From positions 186,001 through 250,000 of the forward strand of contig NZ_JAAOHY010000001.1 in assembly GCF_011308835.1 (NCBI RefSeq): 64,000 nt of DNA. The letters are read 5' to 3'. This document shows, piece by piece, positions 33,457-43,490 of this stretch (within the stretch, counting starts at the first letter, position 1; every line of letters starts with the position of its first letter). The stretch comes from Paracoccus xiamenensis. GTDB lineage: Bacteria > Pseudomonadota > Alphaproteobacteria > Rhodobacterales > Rhodobacteraceae. Both the position numbers and the translations under genes were made by a program. Below the pieces are notes generated by a model. It worked only from the letters and a program-made list of their open reading frames with translations. It had not been told where the DNA came from and did not search any database.

Positions 33457-34413
33457 ATGGCCCACCCCATCCTCGACAAGACGCGTCAGACATTAGTGAT
33501 TTACTGGGAGCTGGCGCGCATCATCATCCCGGTCACCATCGCGACAGAGATCCTGTCGCGGCTGGGCCTGATCGAGGCGGTGGCACCCGCCCTGGCCCCG
33601 CTCATGGCGCTGTTTGGTCTGCCGCCGGAGCTGGGCCTGCCGTGGCTGACCGGCATGCTGGTGGGCATCTGGGCGGCGGTGCCGATGGTCTTCGTGCTGC
33701 TGCCGGTCGGGGCGCTCAGCACCGGCGACATCACCGTCTTTTCGGCGCTGCTGCTGTTTGCCCATGCCTTGCCGATCGAACAGAAGATCATCCAGCGCGC
33801 CGGACCGGGCTTTGTCATTACCACGCTGCTGCGCGTGGGCGGCGGTATGCTTTATGCCTTTCTGCTGCATCAGGTTCTGGCGGCCACCGGCTGGCTGTCA
33901 GGGCCGATGCAGCCGGCCTGGATCCCGATGGCGGCCGGTGGCGGCTGGCCGGGCTTTTTCATCGGACTGGCCGAGGCCATGGCGATGATGCTGGTCATTC
34001 TGCTGGCACTGTCCTGGGCGATGGAGGTGCTGCGCGTCACCGGGGTCATGGCCTGGCTGATGCGACTGCTGGCCCCGCTGCTCCGTCTGGCCGGTATCCG
34101 GGGCGAGGCGGCAGAACTGACCTCGGTCGGGTTGTTCCTGGGCATTTCCTATGGCGGCGGGCTGCTGATCCGCGAAGCGCGATCAGGAACGGTGTCGCCG
34201 CGGCAGGTGTTCATTTCCTGCGTCTTCATGGGCTTTGCCCATAGCGTGATCGAAGATACCGCCATCGTCATGTCGGTCGGCGCGAATATCTGGGGCGTGC
34301 TGGCGGGCAGGGTGGTCTTTGCCATCGCGGCGACGGCGCTGATCGCGGCGATCCTGCGGGCCGTCCCGGACGACCGTTTCCTGCGCTGGTGGTTTCGTCC
34401 CCTGTCCAGATAA
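33457..34413 (+). CDS. Nucleoside-recognition (Gate) domain membrane protein
   Basis: A 318-residue inner-membrane protein with about eight hydrophobic helices. Two Gate-like segments appear, an N-terminal one (IIIPVTIATEILSRLGLIEAVAPALAPLMALFGLPPELGLPWLTGML) and a C-terminal one (MAWLMRLLAPLLRLAGIRGEAAELTSVGLFLGISYGGGLLI), as in spore-maturation/nucleoside-recognition proteins. These are putative transporters. GGAAGGAG nine bases before the ATG at 33457 is a strong ribosome-binding site. The divergent Lrp regulator suggests control by an amino acid or related metabolite, so the substrate could be of that kind (inference). Confidence 0.75.
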   Translation: MAHPILDKTRQTLVIYWELARIIIPVTIATEILSRLGLIEAVAPALAPLMALFGLPPELGLPWLTGMLVGIWAAVPMVFVLLPVGALSTGDITVFSALLLFAHALPIEQKIIQRAGPGFVITTLLRVGGGMLYAFLLHQVLAATGWLSGPMQPAWIPMAAGGGWPGFFIGLAEAMAMMLVILLALSWAMEVLRVTGVMAWLMRLLAPLLRLAGIRGEAAELTSVGLFLGISYGGGLLIREARSGTVSPRQVFISCVFMGFAHSVIEDTAIVMSVGANIWGVLAGRVVFAIAATALIAAILRAVPDDRFLRWWFRPLSR

Positions 34414-34467
34414 GCCCTGCCACCATCGCGAACATCAGCCCAGGCTGCCCGATGGACGATGACCGGA

Positions 34468-35091
34468 TCAGCCGCCGACGCTGCGCGCGCCGCCGCTGCG
34501 GGCGGTGGCAGACGATCCGAACCCGCCCCGCTGCGACACCTGCGCCGCCGTCATCGGCGGGCGGCCCATCGTCGTGGGGGCCTTGGTGAAGGTCGAGGTG
34601 GCGACCCTGCCGGTGCCCCGGTTCGAGGCGAAGCTCTGATTGCCCGATGGCGTCGAAAAACCACCCTGCGCCGTGCGTACCATCGGCTGCGAGAAGACCC
34701 CGCGCCCGCCGCCCAGCATCGAGCCCAGCATATAGCCCATGAACAGCGGCATGAAGATCGACCCCATGCCCGGCTGGCTTTGCGCCGCCGGATCGCCGCC
34801 GCAATTGCCGGCACCATGTTCCTGTTCGCACAGCTCCTTGGATTCATAGCGCGGCGCGGTTTCCAGATGTTCCTGCTGGGCGGCGGCGAATTGGGTACGG
34901 CAGTCTTCCTCGGTGAAGAACAGCGAGCCGCCCTGCGCCTCGGCCACACAGCTTTCCAGATCGGGGAAGGCGGCGGCGTCGGTCTTTTCCTCCTCGCAGC
35001 CGGCAAGGGCCAGAACGGCCGTGCCGGCGAGGAACAGCGCCACATGACGCGAGCGCTTGCGGGCGGGTTTGGTGGGAATGCGAGCGGTCAT
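34468..35091 (-). CDS. ygiB: DUF1190 (YgiB-like) lipoprotein
   Basis: A 207-residue predicted lipoprotein. A basic N-terminus and hydrophobic stretch VALFLAGTAVLALAGC contain a lipobox with the lipid-attachment cysteine near residue 32. The mature part has C-x(n)-C pairs (FPDLESCVAEA, EEDCRTQF, KELCEQEHGAGNC), a methionine/glycine-rich segment IFMPLFMGYMLGSMLGGGRGV, and a low-complexity serine/glycine-rich tail. These match YgiB (DUF1190). Its start overlaps the ygiC stop by 4 bp, and ygiC-ygiB is a known conserved pair. Function is unknown, possibly envelope-related. A decayed copy of its 3' part lies at 31773-31860. Confidence 0.85.
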   Translation of the reverse strand: MTARIPTKPARKRSRHVALFLAGTAVLALAGCEEEKTDAAAFPDLESCVAEAQGGSLFFTEEDCRTQFAAAQQEHLETAPRYESKELCEQEHGAGNCGGDPAAQSQPGMGSIFMPLFMGYMLGSMLGGGRGVFSQPMVRTAQGGFSTPSGNQSFASNRGTGRVATSTFTKAPTTMGRPPMTAAQVSQRGGFGSSATARSGGARSVGG

Positions 35092-36317
35092 GTTCGGCCC
35101 TCGATATAATGCGGCTTGAAGCGCGACAGGTTGTGAGTGATGCGCGAGGCATCTTCGCGCAGGCCCATGCCCACGCAGGTCTGGCCGACGATCCAGGCGC
35201 CGATCACCGGATAGAAGCCGCCGAATTCCGGCAGCCGCGCCAGCCCCTGGATGATGCGCGGGTGGTCGTCATAGGTGTCGTCCGGGGCGCGTTCGGTTTC
35301 CTGCCCCGCTTCGGTGATGATAACGCCTGCACCCTCGCGCGAGAAGATGGGCTTGGACACAAAACCGGCATGCAGCGCGTCTTCGGCAGCGGCGAAGGCG
35401 CGCGAGACGGCGGGGGCCGGGCTGCCGCCGCGCAGGGCCTCGGCCACGTCGGCCTCGAAAAAGGCGGGCAGCAGGTTGGGGTGGCCGGGGAACAGTCGCC
35501 ACAGCAGCGGCAGCAGCGCCTTGTTCGACACCACCGCCTTCCAGGGCGGTTCGATGAAGCGCGTGCCCGACGGGCCGAGGTGCCGCGCGAAATCGTCGCG
35601 CAGCATGTCTTCCCACGGATACAGTTTGAACAGGGTGCCGATCACCCGGTCCTCGTCATCGGCGAACTGGCCTTCCTCGGTCAGGCCGATCCCGGCCAGA
35701 TCGGTGAAATGCGCGCCCAGTTCCGCCTCGCGCGCGGCCCAGGCCAGGGCCTCGACGGTGGCGTAATCTTCGGGATTGTTCTTGTCGGCGGCGAAATGGA
35801 CATCGGTGCCCGGCGCGGCGATTTCGCCCCAGCGTGCCACCAGTGCTTCATGTATGGCATTGAACTGGTCGGTGTCAGGCGACAGCACCCCAAGGCGCTG
35901 CTGTTCTTCCAGCCAGAGCCATTGAAAAGACGCGGATTCGTAAAGCGAGGTCGGCGTGTCTGCGTTATATTCCAGCAGCTTTGCCGGACCCTGTCCGTCA
36001 TAGGCCAGATCCATGCGGCCATAAAGTTCCGGCTCGCCATCCTTCCAGCTGTCGGCGATGAAGTCCCAATGCTCGGGCGGAATGGCCATGCGGGTCAGCC
36101 ATTCGTCGCTGGCAAGCGCGGTGGCCACGGCTTCGCGCACCAGCCCGTGCAGTTCGGTCGAGGGGTCTTCGATTCCGTCCTCGATCTCACGCAGTGAGAA
36201 GCGATAGGCCGAGCTTTCATCCCAATAGGGCGCGCCGCCCATATCGGCGAAGGTAAAGCCCAGTTCGACGGCACGGTCGCGCCAGCCGGGGCGTTCAGGA
36301 AGGCTGACCTTGTCCAT
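35088..36317 (-). CDS. ygiC: Glutathionylspermidine synthase family protein (YgiC-like ATP-grasp)
   Basis: A 409-residue ATP-grasp ligase related to the synthetase domain of glutathionylspermidine synthase, without the amidase domain. Recognisable are PYWDESSAYRFS near the N-terminus, MDLAYDGQGPAKLLEYNADTPTSLYESASFQW, KLYPWEDMLRDDF, FIEPPWKAVVSNKALLPLLW and VSKPIFSREGAGV, the ATP-grasp nucleotide loop. YgiC homologues ligate peptides of unknown identity, and glutathionylspermidine itself should not be assumed. Two adjacent ATG codons could serve as start (36317 or 36320). It is coupled to ygiB. Confidence 0.88.
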   Translation of the reverse strand: MDKVSLPERPGWRDRAVELGFTFADMGGAPYWDESSAYRFSLREIEDGIEDPSTELHGLVREAVATALASDEWLTRMAIPPEHWDFIADSWKDGEPELYGRMDLAYDGQGPAKLLEYNADTPTSLYESASFQWLWLEEQQRLGVLSPDTDQFNAIHEALVARWGEIAAPGTDVHFAADKNNPEDYATVEALAWAAREAELGAHFTDLAGIGLTEEGQFADDEDRVIGTLFKLYPWEDMLRDDFARHLGPSGTRFIEPPWKAVVSNKALLPLLWRLFPGHPNLLPAFFEADVAEALRGGSPAPAVSRAFAAAEDALHAGFVSKPIFSREGAGVIITEAGQETERAPDDTYDDHPRIIQGLARLPEFGGFYPVIGAWIVGQTCVGMGLREDASRITHNLSRFKPHYIEGRT

Positions 36318-36459
36318 CATCGCTCTTTGTTGCCAGTATCCCACAGATGACGCCAAGGGGCGGCGGATGCAAGGCGCGCGGGCCGAAGCGATGCCGAATT
36401 TGCTGGAACGGGCTCAGGATTTCTGGCATATCCCCCGGAATTAATTGAAGGATTTCGGC

Positions 36460-38139
36460 ATGAGCAGGTATTCGGCAGATCAGGTTGGGAAATATCTGGC
36501 CACGGATTATTGGGAAGGCGATCAGCCGGTCAACCTTGGCAGCACGATCACGGTCGATCTGTCATCCCTGACGGCGGCGAACCAGAAACTTGCGCGTTGG
36601 GCGATCAGTGCCTGGGCGGATCTTGGGCTGAATTTTCGGATCAACAACGCTGCTAATGCAGATATCGTGCTGGAAGACAACATTGATGGGGCCGAGACGA
36701 ACTGGAGCCGGTTCAAGTTCGAAGGTGGCGTGTACGGATATTATCCAACCGTGCTGGTCGGGCCTGATTATACCGCAGAATTCGGTTCGAAATTCGGCAG
36801 CTATACCTATCAGACCTGGCTTCATGAAATCGGCCACGCGCTTGGCCTGGGCCATTCTGGCCAGTACAATTTCTACGGCACCTATGGCGTCGACAATCAC
36901 TACGACAATGACAGCTGGCAGATCTCGGTCATGTCCTATTTCTCGCAGGAGGAGAATACGGCCGTCAACGCCTCGTACGCTTACCTGCTGACGCCGATGC
37001 CGGGCGATATTGCCGGTATCCAGCGGCTCTATAATCTCGAACCCACGGCAGGGGCCGGTAATACCACATATTTCTGGGACACCAATGCCACCGGCATTCA
37101 TGGCCGCATTGGTCGCCTGATCGCCAGCGACGAACTGCAGACGCCGTTCGCGCTGACGATCATGGACAGTTCCGGGCTGGACACCCTGAATTTCAGCGGA
37201 TCGTCAGAGGCCGTCGATATCGACCTGACACCGGGCGCCATCAGTTCGGCATTCGGGCTGCGCGGCAATATCCAGATCGAGGGCGCGACCATCATCGAAG
37301 GTGTCAGAGGTTCGCGGGCGAATGACCTGATCGAGGGGCAGGGCGCCAAGAACAAACTTTATGGCCATGCAGGCAATGACCGGATCTATGGCGAGGGCGG
37401 TGATGATCGTCTGGCGGGCGGTTCAGGTAATGACCGGCTGTATGGTGGTGCCGGCGACGACTGGCTGAACGGCGGCCCCGGCCGCGATCGCCTGATCGGT
37501 GGCGCGGGGTCGGATACGGCCTATTTCGGGGGCGCGGTTCGTGTAGATATGTTGAATCCGGGGCTCAACACGGGTAGCGCCGCCGGCGACAGCATGAGCG
37601 GGATCGAAAATCTCGCCTCGGGCCGAGCCGATGACTTTCTGTATGGCAACAACCTGCGCAACGCGCTGACTGGCGGTTCTGGAAATGACCTGCTGGAGGG
37701 GCGCGGCAGCAACGACCAGCTGTTTGGTGAATACGGCGATGACGTATTGAAGGGCGGTGTGGGCAATGACCGGCTGTATGGCGGTCCAGGCGACGACGTG
37801 TTGTATGGTGGCGCTGGCCATGACGTCCTGAACGGGCGAAACGGTAATGACCGTTTCTATGTCGATGCTGGCAAGGACACCATCACCGGCGGCGTAGGCG
37901 CGGACGAGTTCGTCTTTCAGGGCGGCCGGATGATCATCCTCGACTTTACGGACAACCGCGATGAGTTGTGGCTGGATCGCGACGCGCTGGGCTTGCAGGA
38001 CGCCACGGTGGATGAACTGCTTGACGGTGTGCGGTATCTGCGCGGCGACATGTTGCTGGAATTCGGCTCCGGAAGCTATGTGCGGGTGGCGGGCGTGACG
38101 AATGCCGACCTGATGGCCGATGACATCATCTTCGTCTGA
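36460..38139 (+). CDS. Serralysin-like RTX metalloprotease, type I secreted
   Basis: A 559-residue M10-family zinc protease. The zinc motif [11 protein letters not shown] places ligands at H122, H126 and H132 with E123 as base, and the Met-turn is SVMSYF (156-161). Two blocks of glycine-rich calcium-binding nonapeptides (about 285-357 and 395-485) are separated by a 40-residue spacer. The C-terminus ADDIIFV is an acidic-hydrophobic type I secretion signal; there is no Sec signal. I chose ATG 36460 because GAAGGA lies seven bases before it; a TTG 15 bp upstream is less likely. No ABC exporter, membrane-fusion protein or protease inhibitor gene is adjacent. Confidence 0.9.
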   Translation: MSRYSADQVGKYLATDYWEGDQPVNLGSTITVDLSSLTAANQKLARWAISAWADLGLNFRINNAANADIVLEDNIDGAETNWSRFKFEGGVYGYYPTVLVGPDYTAEFGSKFGSYTYQTWLHEIGHALGLGHSGQYNFYGTYGVDNHYDNDSWQISVMSYFSQEENTAVNASYAYLLTPMPGDIAGIQRLYNLEPTAGAGNTTYFWDTNATGIHGRIGRLIASDELQTPFALTIMDSSGLDTLNFSGSSEAVDIDLTPGAISSAFGLRGNIQIEGATIIEGVRGSRANDLIEGQGAKNKLYGHAGNDRIYGEGGDDRLAGGSGNDRLYGGAGDDWLNGGPGRDRLIGGAGSDTAYFGGAVRVDMLNPGLNTGSAAGDSMSGIENLASGRADDFLYGNNLRNALTGGSGNDLLEGRGSNDQLFGEYGDDVLKGGVGNDRLYGGPGDDVLYGGAGHDVLNGRNGNDRFYVDAGKDTITGGVGADEFVFQGGRMIILDFTDNRDELWLDRDALGLQDATVDELLDGVRYLRGDMLLEFGSGSYVRVAGVTNADLMADDIIFV

Positions 38140-38391
38140 CGGGCAGCGTCAGGGTGCGTGCTGACCGTCGCACAGGGTGAACGCCAGTGCTGTCTGGGCG
38201 ACGGCAACAACCATCTGCTGGTGTTCGTATGCAAAATGCGTGATTGCGCAGATCCGCGCGCATTGGGCACTCCTCGGTGCGGGCCGCGAGTTGCCGCTGG
38301 TGCAACCCTGATGCCGCGTTGCGCCGGATTTACCTTGCGCTGAATCCCCGCCATGCTGCCTGCAGTGACGTTTATTCGTGCAGGATTTGAC

Positions 38392-39627
38392 ATGCCCCGT
38401 TTTCCGTCGACCGCGCTGGCTGCGTTTCTGGCCCTTACCCCGATCACCGCTGGTCATGCGCAGATGCCTCCGCCGGGGGGCGAGACGCCGCAGGCGCTTT
38501 CGGTGGGGACGATCACCCTTGCGGTTGAGCGGGTGCCGCTGCGGCTGAACCTCGCCGGGGTGGCGGTCGCCAGCGAGGATGCGCAGATCCGGCCGCAGGT
38601 CGGGGGCGTGGTGCAAGAGATCCTGTACAAGCCCTCGCAGGCGCTGAAGGTGGGGGATCCGATGTTCCAGGTCGACGCCACCAGCTATCAGGCAGCCCTG
38701 GCGGTGGCCGAGGCCAATCTGGCAAGTGCCAATGCCGCCCGTGACGAAGCGCAGGCCAATGCCGACCGTTACGGCGCGCTGGCCGGGCGCGGCGTCACTC
38801 AGGCCGAATCCGACAGCGCGCGCAGCACGCTTTTGCAGGCAGAGGCCGCTGTCGCCGTGGCCGAGGCCGAGGTGAAGACCGCCCAGTTCAACCTGAATAA
38901 TGCCACCATCAAAAGCCCGATCGACGGGCAGGCCTCGGTCCCCGAGGTCTCGGTCGGGGATCTGGTGACCAGCGGGCAGTCGGACGAATTGGCGACGGTG
39001 ACGAAGCTTGACCCAATCTATGCCGATCTGGCCGATACCAGCGCGCAGATGCTGCGCCTGCGGGCGATGTTCAGCAGTGGCACCCTGCAGCCCGGCGACA
39101 ATCTTGGCGTGCAGCTGATCCTGGAAAATGGCGAGGCGCTGAGCGGTGAGGGTCAGGTGATTTCGGTGGGCGAGCAGGTCTCGACCAGCACCGGCACCTT
39201 CAACGTCCGGGTCGAGATCGCCAACCCGGACCGCGAGGTGCTGCCGGGGATGTTCGTGCAGGCAGAGCTGACCTTTGGCACGATACAGGCGGTGCTGGTG
39301 CCGCAGATCGCGGGGACGGCGCAGGCCGACGGAACGGTGCAGGTCTATCTGGTCGAAGGTGGCAAGGCCGTGGCCCGCAGGGTCGAACCGACCGGCACCA
39401 CCGATTCCGCCTGGATCATCCCGCGCGGGCTTGATGCCGGCGCGGTCCTGATCGTCGACAATCGCGACAACCTGCGCGACGGCATCGAGGTCGCACCGGT
39501 CGCCGTCACCGTCGCAACCGGCGGCATCGTCCAGACTGCAGAGGGGGCGGCCCCCGAAAGCACGGCGGCAGATGCCGCGGCTTCGGAAGACGCCGCCGCC
39601 ACCGCTCCCGCCGCAGCGGGGCAGTAA
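38392..39627 (+). CDS. RND efflux periplasmic adaptor (AcrA-like), system 1
   Basis: Membrane-fusion subunit that bridges the RND pump to an outer-membrane channel, 411 residues. A signal peptide (about 1-23, FLALTPITAGHA-QM) is followed by the lipoyl half (IRPQVGGVVQEILYKPSQALKVGDPMFQVD), an alpha-hairpin rich in A/E/Q, the second lipoyl half (IKSPIDGQASVPEVSVGDLV), the beta-barrel, and an unusually long alanine-rich tail (final 35 residues). AGGA six bases upstream supports ATG 38392. The pump gene follows after 2 bp. The 252-bp gap before this gene (38140-38391) shows no convincing gene. Confidence 0.9.
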   Translation: MPRFPSTALAAFLALTPITAGHAQMPPPGGETPQALSVGTITLAVERVPLRLNLAGVAVASEDAQIRPQVGGVVQEILYKPSQALKVGDPMFQVDATSYQAALAVAEANLASANAARDEAQANADRYGALAGRGVTQAESDSARSTLLQAEAAVAVAEAEVKTAQFNLNNATIKSPIDGQASVPEVSVGDLVTSGQSDELATVTKLDPIYADLADTSAQMLRLRAMFSSGTLQPGDNLGVQLILENGEALSGEGQVISVGEQVSTSTGTFNVRVEIANPDREVLPGMFVQAELTFGTIQAVLVPQIAGTAQADGTVQVYLVEGGKAVARRVEPTGTTDSAWIIPRGLDAGAVLIVDNRDNLRDGIEVAPVAVTVATGGIVQTAEGAAPESTAADAAASEDAAATAPAAAGQ

Positions 39628-39629
39628 CC

Positions 39630-42600
39630 ATGTCGCGTTTCTTCATTCGCCGCCCGGTCTTCGCCTGGGTCATCGCCATCGTGACCATGCTGCTGGGCGC
39701 GCTGGGCATGACGCAACTGCCGGTCTCGCAATATCCCGAGGTCGCGCCGCCCACTGTACGCATCAGCGCCACCTATACCGGCGCGTCGGCAGAGGCGGTG
39801 CAGAACAGCGTCACCTCGGTGATCGAGGATGCGATGACCGGGCTTGACGGGATGGTCTATATGACCTCGTCCTCGTCGCGGGGATCGGCCTCGATCTCGG
39901 TCGTGTTCGAACAGAACGAGGATGGCGAGGACGCCCAGATCCGGGTCCAGAACCAGGTTTCCGGCATCACCAGCCAATTGCCCACGGTGGTTCAACAACA
40001 GGGCGTGCGGGTTTCGCGTTCAACCTCGTCCATCCTGATGATCGGGGCGTTGGTCAGCGACGATGGCAGCCGTGACGCGACCGAACTGGCCGATCTGATG
40101 TCCAACAGCATTCAGGATGCCATCGAACGGACCGAAGGCGTCGGCAGCGTCAACAGCTTTGGTTCCGGCTATGCGATGCGGATCTGGCTGGACCCGGCCA
40201 AGCTGCGGCAATATTCATTGACGCCCTCTGACGTGACCGAGGCGGTCGAGGTGCAGAACACCAATGTCTCGGTCGGAGCCATTGGCGATCAGCCGGTGAT
40301 CGAGGCCCAGCAATTCACCGCCGATGTCACCGCGCAAAGCCAGTTGACCACCGCCGACGAGTTTCGCGCGATCCTGCTGAAAACCACTGCCGAAGGTGCC
40401 ATCGTGCGCTTGGGCGATGTGGCGCGGGTCGAGATCGGGCAGGAAAGCTATGGCGGCAATTCGCGCTTCAACGGCCTGCCGGCGGCGGGGTTCGGGGTGA
40501 ACCTGGCCACCGGTGCCAATGCCGTCGATACCGCCGAAAGCGTGCGTGCGACACTGGACCGGCTGGCCGGATCGCTGCCCGAAGGCGTGTCCATCCAAAT
40601 CCCCTATGACACATCGCCCTTTGTCGAGCTGTCGATCGAGAAGGTCTATCACACCCTTGCCGAAGCGATCGCGCTGGTTTTCCTGGTCATGCTGATCTTC
40701 CTGCAAAGCTGGCGCGCGACGCTGATCCCGACGCTGGCGGTGCCGGTGGTGCTGCTGGGTACTTTCGGGGTGTTGGCGGTGGCCGGATTTTCCATCAACA
40801 CCATGACCATGTTCGCCATGGTTCTGGCCATCGGCCTGCTGGTCGACGACGCCATCATCGTGGTCGAAAACGTCGAGCGGATGATGGAGGATGAGGACAT
40901 CGGCCCGCTGGAGGCGACCGAGCGCAGCATGGATCAGATCACCGGCGCGCTGATTGGCACCACTGCCGTTCTGTGCGCGGTGTTCCTGCCCATGGCTTTC
41001 TTTGGCGGCGCGACCGGGGTGATCTATCGCCAGTTCTCGGTCACCATCATTTCAGCCATGGTGCTGTCGACGGTCTTCGCGCTGACGCTGACGCCGGCGC
41101 TCTGCGCCTCGCTTCTGCGACCGAGGAAAGGCGAGGGCATCGCGCCCGCGCGCTGGTTCAACAACTGGTTCGCGCGGACCCAGAACGGCTATATCCGCGT
41201 GCTCGGCAGCTTCCTGAAAGTTCCGATGGCAGCACTGGCTGGGCTTGCCGTGGTGGTGGCGCTGGCGGCGCTGTTCTATCAGCGGCTGCCCGCATCCTTT
41301 CTGCCCGAGGAAGATCAGGGCGTGCTGATGGCCATGGTCAACCTGCCCTCTGGCTCGACCACGGCCCAGACCGACGCGGTGATGAAGGATGTCGAGACCT
41401 ATCTGCTGGAACAGGAAACGGACGGGGTTGAGGGGACATTCGGCTCATTGGGCTTCGGCTTTTCGGGCAGTTCGCAGAACTCGGCCATGGTCTTCGTGAA
41501 ACTGCGCGACTATGGCGAACGGCTGGCGCAGGACGGGCAAGGCGCGGGCGAAATCGCCATGCGCGCGACCATGGCCTTCGCTGGCGACCGTCGCGGGCAG
41601 ATCTTCTTCATGCAGCCGCCGGCAATCATGGGGATGGGAAACACCGACGGCTTCAGCGGCTATCTGGTCGATCAGGGCGCCCATGGTCAGGATGCGCTGG
41701 TGGCGGCGGCCGAAAAGCTGGTCTCGGACGGCGAGGAAAGCGGCCAGCTGACGAATTTACGCGGCGCCGAGGACCAGCAGAAGACCGCCCTGCGCATCAA
41801 TATCGACCGTGAACGGGCCGAGCGGCTGGGCCTGACCCTGTCCAGCGTTAACGCGATGCTGTCGACCATCTATTCCGGGACCGAGGTCAACGATTTTCAG
41901 CTTGGCACCGAGTTGAAGCCGGTGATCGTGCAGGGCGATGCGCCTTACCGGATGCAGCCCGATGACATCGCGGATTGGAGCGCGCGCAACAGCGCCGGCG
42001 AGATGGTGCCATTTGGCGCGTTTTCGACGGTCAGCTGGGACGAGGTTCCTGTCTCGCTGGACCGATACGGGGCCACCGCCGCGCTGTCGCTGTCGGGGTC
42101 ACCGGCGGCGGGCGTCAGTTCCGGCGATGCGATGGACCGGATGGAGGCGCTGGCGGCCGAACTTGATGGCGGCTACGGCATCGCCTGGACCGGCATTTCC
42201 TATCAGGAACGGCTGTCAGGGTCGCAGGAAGGTTTCCTTTACGCGATTTCGGCACTGGTGGTCTTCCTGTCGCTGGCGGCGCTGTATGAAAGCTGGACAA
42301 TTCCCTTCGCGGTCATGCTGGCGGTGCCGGTCGGGCTGATGGGGGCACTGATCGGGGCCGATGTTCTGGGCCAGTCGAATGATGTCTATTTCAAGGTGGG
42401 CCTGCTGGCGACGATCGGACTTGCGGCCAAGAACGCCATCCTGATCGTCGAATTCGCGGTAGAGTTGCAGGGGCAGGGCAAGTCGATCCTGGATGCGACG
42501 CTGACCGCCGCGCGGTTGCGGCTGCGACCGATCGTGATGACCTCGCTGGCATTCATCCTGGGCGTGTTGCCGCTGGCACGTGCGACTGGCGCGGGTGCGG

Positions 42601-42737
42601 GGGCGCAGAACGCCATCGGCTCGGGCGTGATGGGCGGGATGATAGCGGCGACGGTGCTGGGGGTATTCCTGATCCCGGCGCTGTTCCTGATCGTGCGCCG
42701 TATCTTCCGACGGCGGACGGCAGCGGTTGCAACCTAG
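39630..42737 (+). CDS. RND multidrug efflux permease (AcrB-like, HAE1), system 1
   Basis: Inner-membrane proton/drug antiporter, 1035 residues, twelve transmembrane segments and two large periplasmic loops. The N-terminus MSRFFIRRPVFAWVIAIVTMLLGALG and the motif PVSQYPEVAPPTVRISATYTGASAEAV are typical of HAE1 pumps. Proton-relay residues are seen in TM4 as GLLVDDAIIVVENVER (paired aspartates) and in TM10 as GLAAKNAILIVEF (lysine). It follows its adaptor by 2 bp and ends inside the 3' end of the convergent tetR gene (4-bp overlap). No outer-membrane channel gene accompanies it. Confidence 0.95.
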   Translation: MSRFFIRRPVFAWVIAIVTMLLGALGMTQLPVSQYPEVAPPTVRISATYTGASAEAVQNSVTSVIEDAMTGLDGMVYMTSSSSRGSASISVVFEQNEDGEDAQIRVQNQVSGITSQLPTVVQQQGVRVSRSTSSILMIGALVSDDGSRDATELADLMSNSIQDAIERTEGVGSVNSFGSGYAMRIWLDPAKLRQYSLTPSDVTEAVEVQNTNVSVGAIGDQPVIEAQQFTADVTAQSQLTTADEFRAILLKTTAEGAIVRLGDVARVEIGQESYGGNSRFNGLPAAGFGVNLATGANAVDTAESVRATLDRLAGSLPEGVSIQIPYDTSPFVELSIEKVYHTLAEAIALVFLVMLIFLQSWRATLIPTLAVPVVLLGTFGVLAVAGFSINTMTMFAMVLAIGLLVDDAIIVVENVERMMEDEDIGPLEATERSMDQITGALIGTTAVLCAVFLPMAFFGGATGVIYRQFSVTIISAMVLSTVFALTLTPALCASLLRPRKGEGIAPARWFNNWFARTQNGYIRVLGSFLKVPMAALAGLAVVVALAALFYQRLPASFLPEEDQGVLMAMVNLPSGSTTAQTDAVMKDVETYLLEQETDGVEGTFGSLGFGFSGSSQNSAMVFVKLRDYGERLAQDGQGAGEIAMRATMAFAGDRRGQIFFMQPPAIMGMGNTDGFSGYLVDQGAHGQDALVAAAEKLVSDGEESGQLTNLRGAEDQQKTALRINIDRERAERLGLTLSSVNAMLSTIYSGTEVNDFQLGTELKPVIVQGDAPYRMQPDDIADWSARNSAGEMVPFGAFSTVSWDEVPVSLDRYGATAALSLSGSPAAGVSSGDAMDRMEALAAELDGGYGIAWTGISYQERLSGSQEGFLYAISALVVFLSLAALYESWTIPFAVMLAVPVGLMGALIGADVLGQSNDVYFKVGLLATIGLAAKNAILIVEFAVELQGQGKSILDATLTAARLRLRPIVMTSLAFILGVLPLARATGAGAGAQNAIGSGVMGGMIAATVLGVFLIPALFLIVRRIFRRRTAAVAT

Positions 42738-43387
42738 CCGTTCTGGGTGGCTGCGTCGCGCAGAATGCGGGTGACAAGGCTGTCGGCCAGATCGGTGGCG
42801 GAAACCGGGGTCAGCAATTCCAGCCGGCCCGAGGAGCGCAGCTGCGCGATGCCCTGAATGGCGGCAAACAGCGCGGTGGTTTCGCTTTTGGCGGTCTCCA
42901 GCGGCATGGCGGGGGCAAGGGTGCGGATCTCTTCGGCCACGCGCGCCAGCAGGTCGGCAATGGCGTTCAGATACCATTCGGGAAACAGCTCTGACCGGCG
43001 CGGGCCTTCGAACAGCGCGCGGAAGACCATTGGCTCTGCTTCGACCAGATCGAGATAGCGCCTGCACAGCGCCCGCAGCCGGGCGGCCGGGTCATCGCCC
43101 GGCAGGTCGGCGAACAGTTCTGCAATCCGGGCGAAGTTGTCGCGGTTCACCTGCCAAAGCACGTCGGGCAGGCTGTCGAACAGGTTATAGATCGTCCCCG
43201 GGGTGTAGCCCACCGCCTGCGCAAGGCGCCGTGCCGTCAACGCCTCGGGGCCGTCCTGGGTGATGATTTCGCGCGCGGCATCCAGCGTGGCCTGACGCAG
43301 CTCCTCGCGTGTTCGGCGCGCCCGGCTCGCCTTGGCGCCGGGTTTGCTGGAATCGCGTGATTTGGCGCGTTGGTGGGGCCGGGACAT
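42734..43387 (-). CDS. TetR family transcriptional regulator
   Basis: A 217-residue TetR repressor. A basic N-terminal extension (SRDSSKPGAKASRARRTREELRQ) precedes the helix-turn-helix (LTARRLAQAVGYTPGTIYNLFDSLPDVLWQVN, about 50-82). The C-terminal ligand domain is poorly conserved. It is divergent from the second RND operon and convergent with the first. A perfect dyad at 43412-43426 lies 24 bp before its start, so autoregulation and control of the second pump are the most likely arrangement. Confidence 0.88.
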   Translation of the reverse strand: MSRPHQRAKSRDSSKPGAKASRARRTREELRQATLDAAREIITQDGPEALTARRLAQAVGYTPGTIYNLFDSLPDVLWQVNRDNFARIAELFADLPGDDPAARLRALCRRYLDLVEAEPMVFRALFEGPRRSELFPEWYLNAIADLLARVAEEIRTLAPAMPLETAKSETTALFAAIQGIAQLRSSGRLELLTPVSATDLADSLVTRILRDAATQNG

Positions 43388-43411
43388 GTCTGGAATGAAA
43401 AATGCGTGAAG

Positions 43412-43426
43412 CAGTTAACCTAACTG
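43412..43426. promoter_or_regulatory. Candidate TetR operator
   Basis: CAGTTAACCTAACTG is a perfect dyad of two 6-bp arms with a 3-bp centre, located 24 bp upstream of tetR in the divergent region. A second dyad, CTGCA-TGTT-TGCAG, lies at 43466-43479. Confidence 0.5.
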
Positions 43427-43490
43427 TAACTTGCATCCTTCTCGCGTCAACGGCTAGTAGCGAATCTGCATGTTTGCAGGAGAATTTCTG

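Noticed and set aside
37300-37920. Repetitive DNA resembling a tandem array
   Set aside because: The repetition comes from glycine-rich RTX nonapeptides in the protease gene. Units are coding, imperfect and 27 bp, not a CRISPR array.
38158-38343. 61-codon frame before the first RND adaptor
   Set aside because: Cysteine-rich random-looking translation, no ribosome-binding site and no domain. It is probably chance in the promoter gap.
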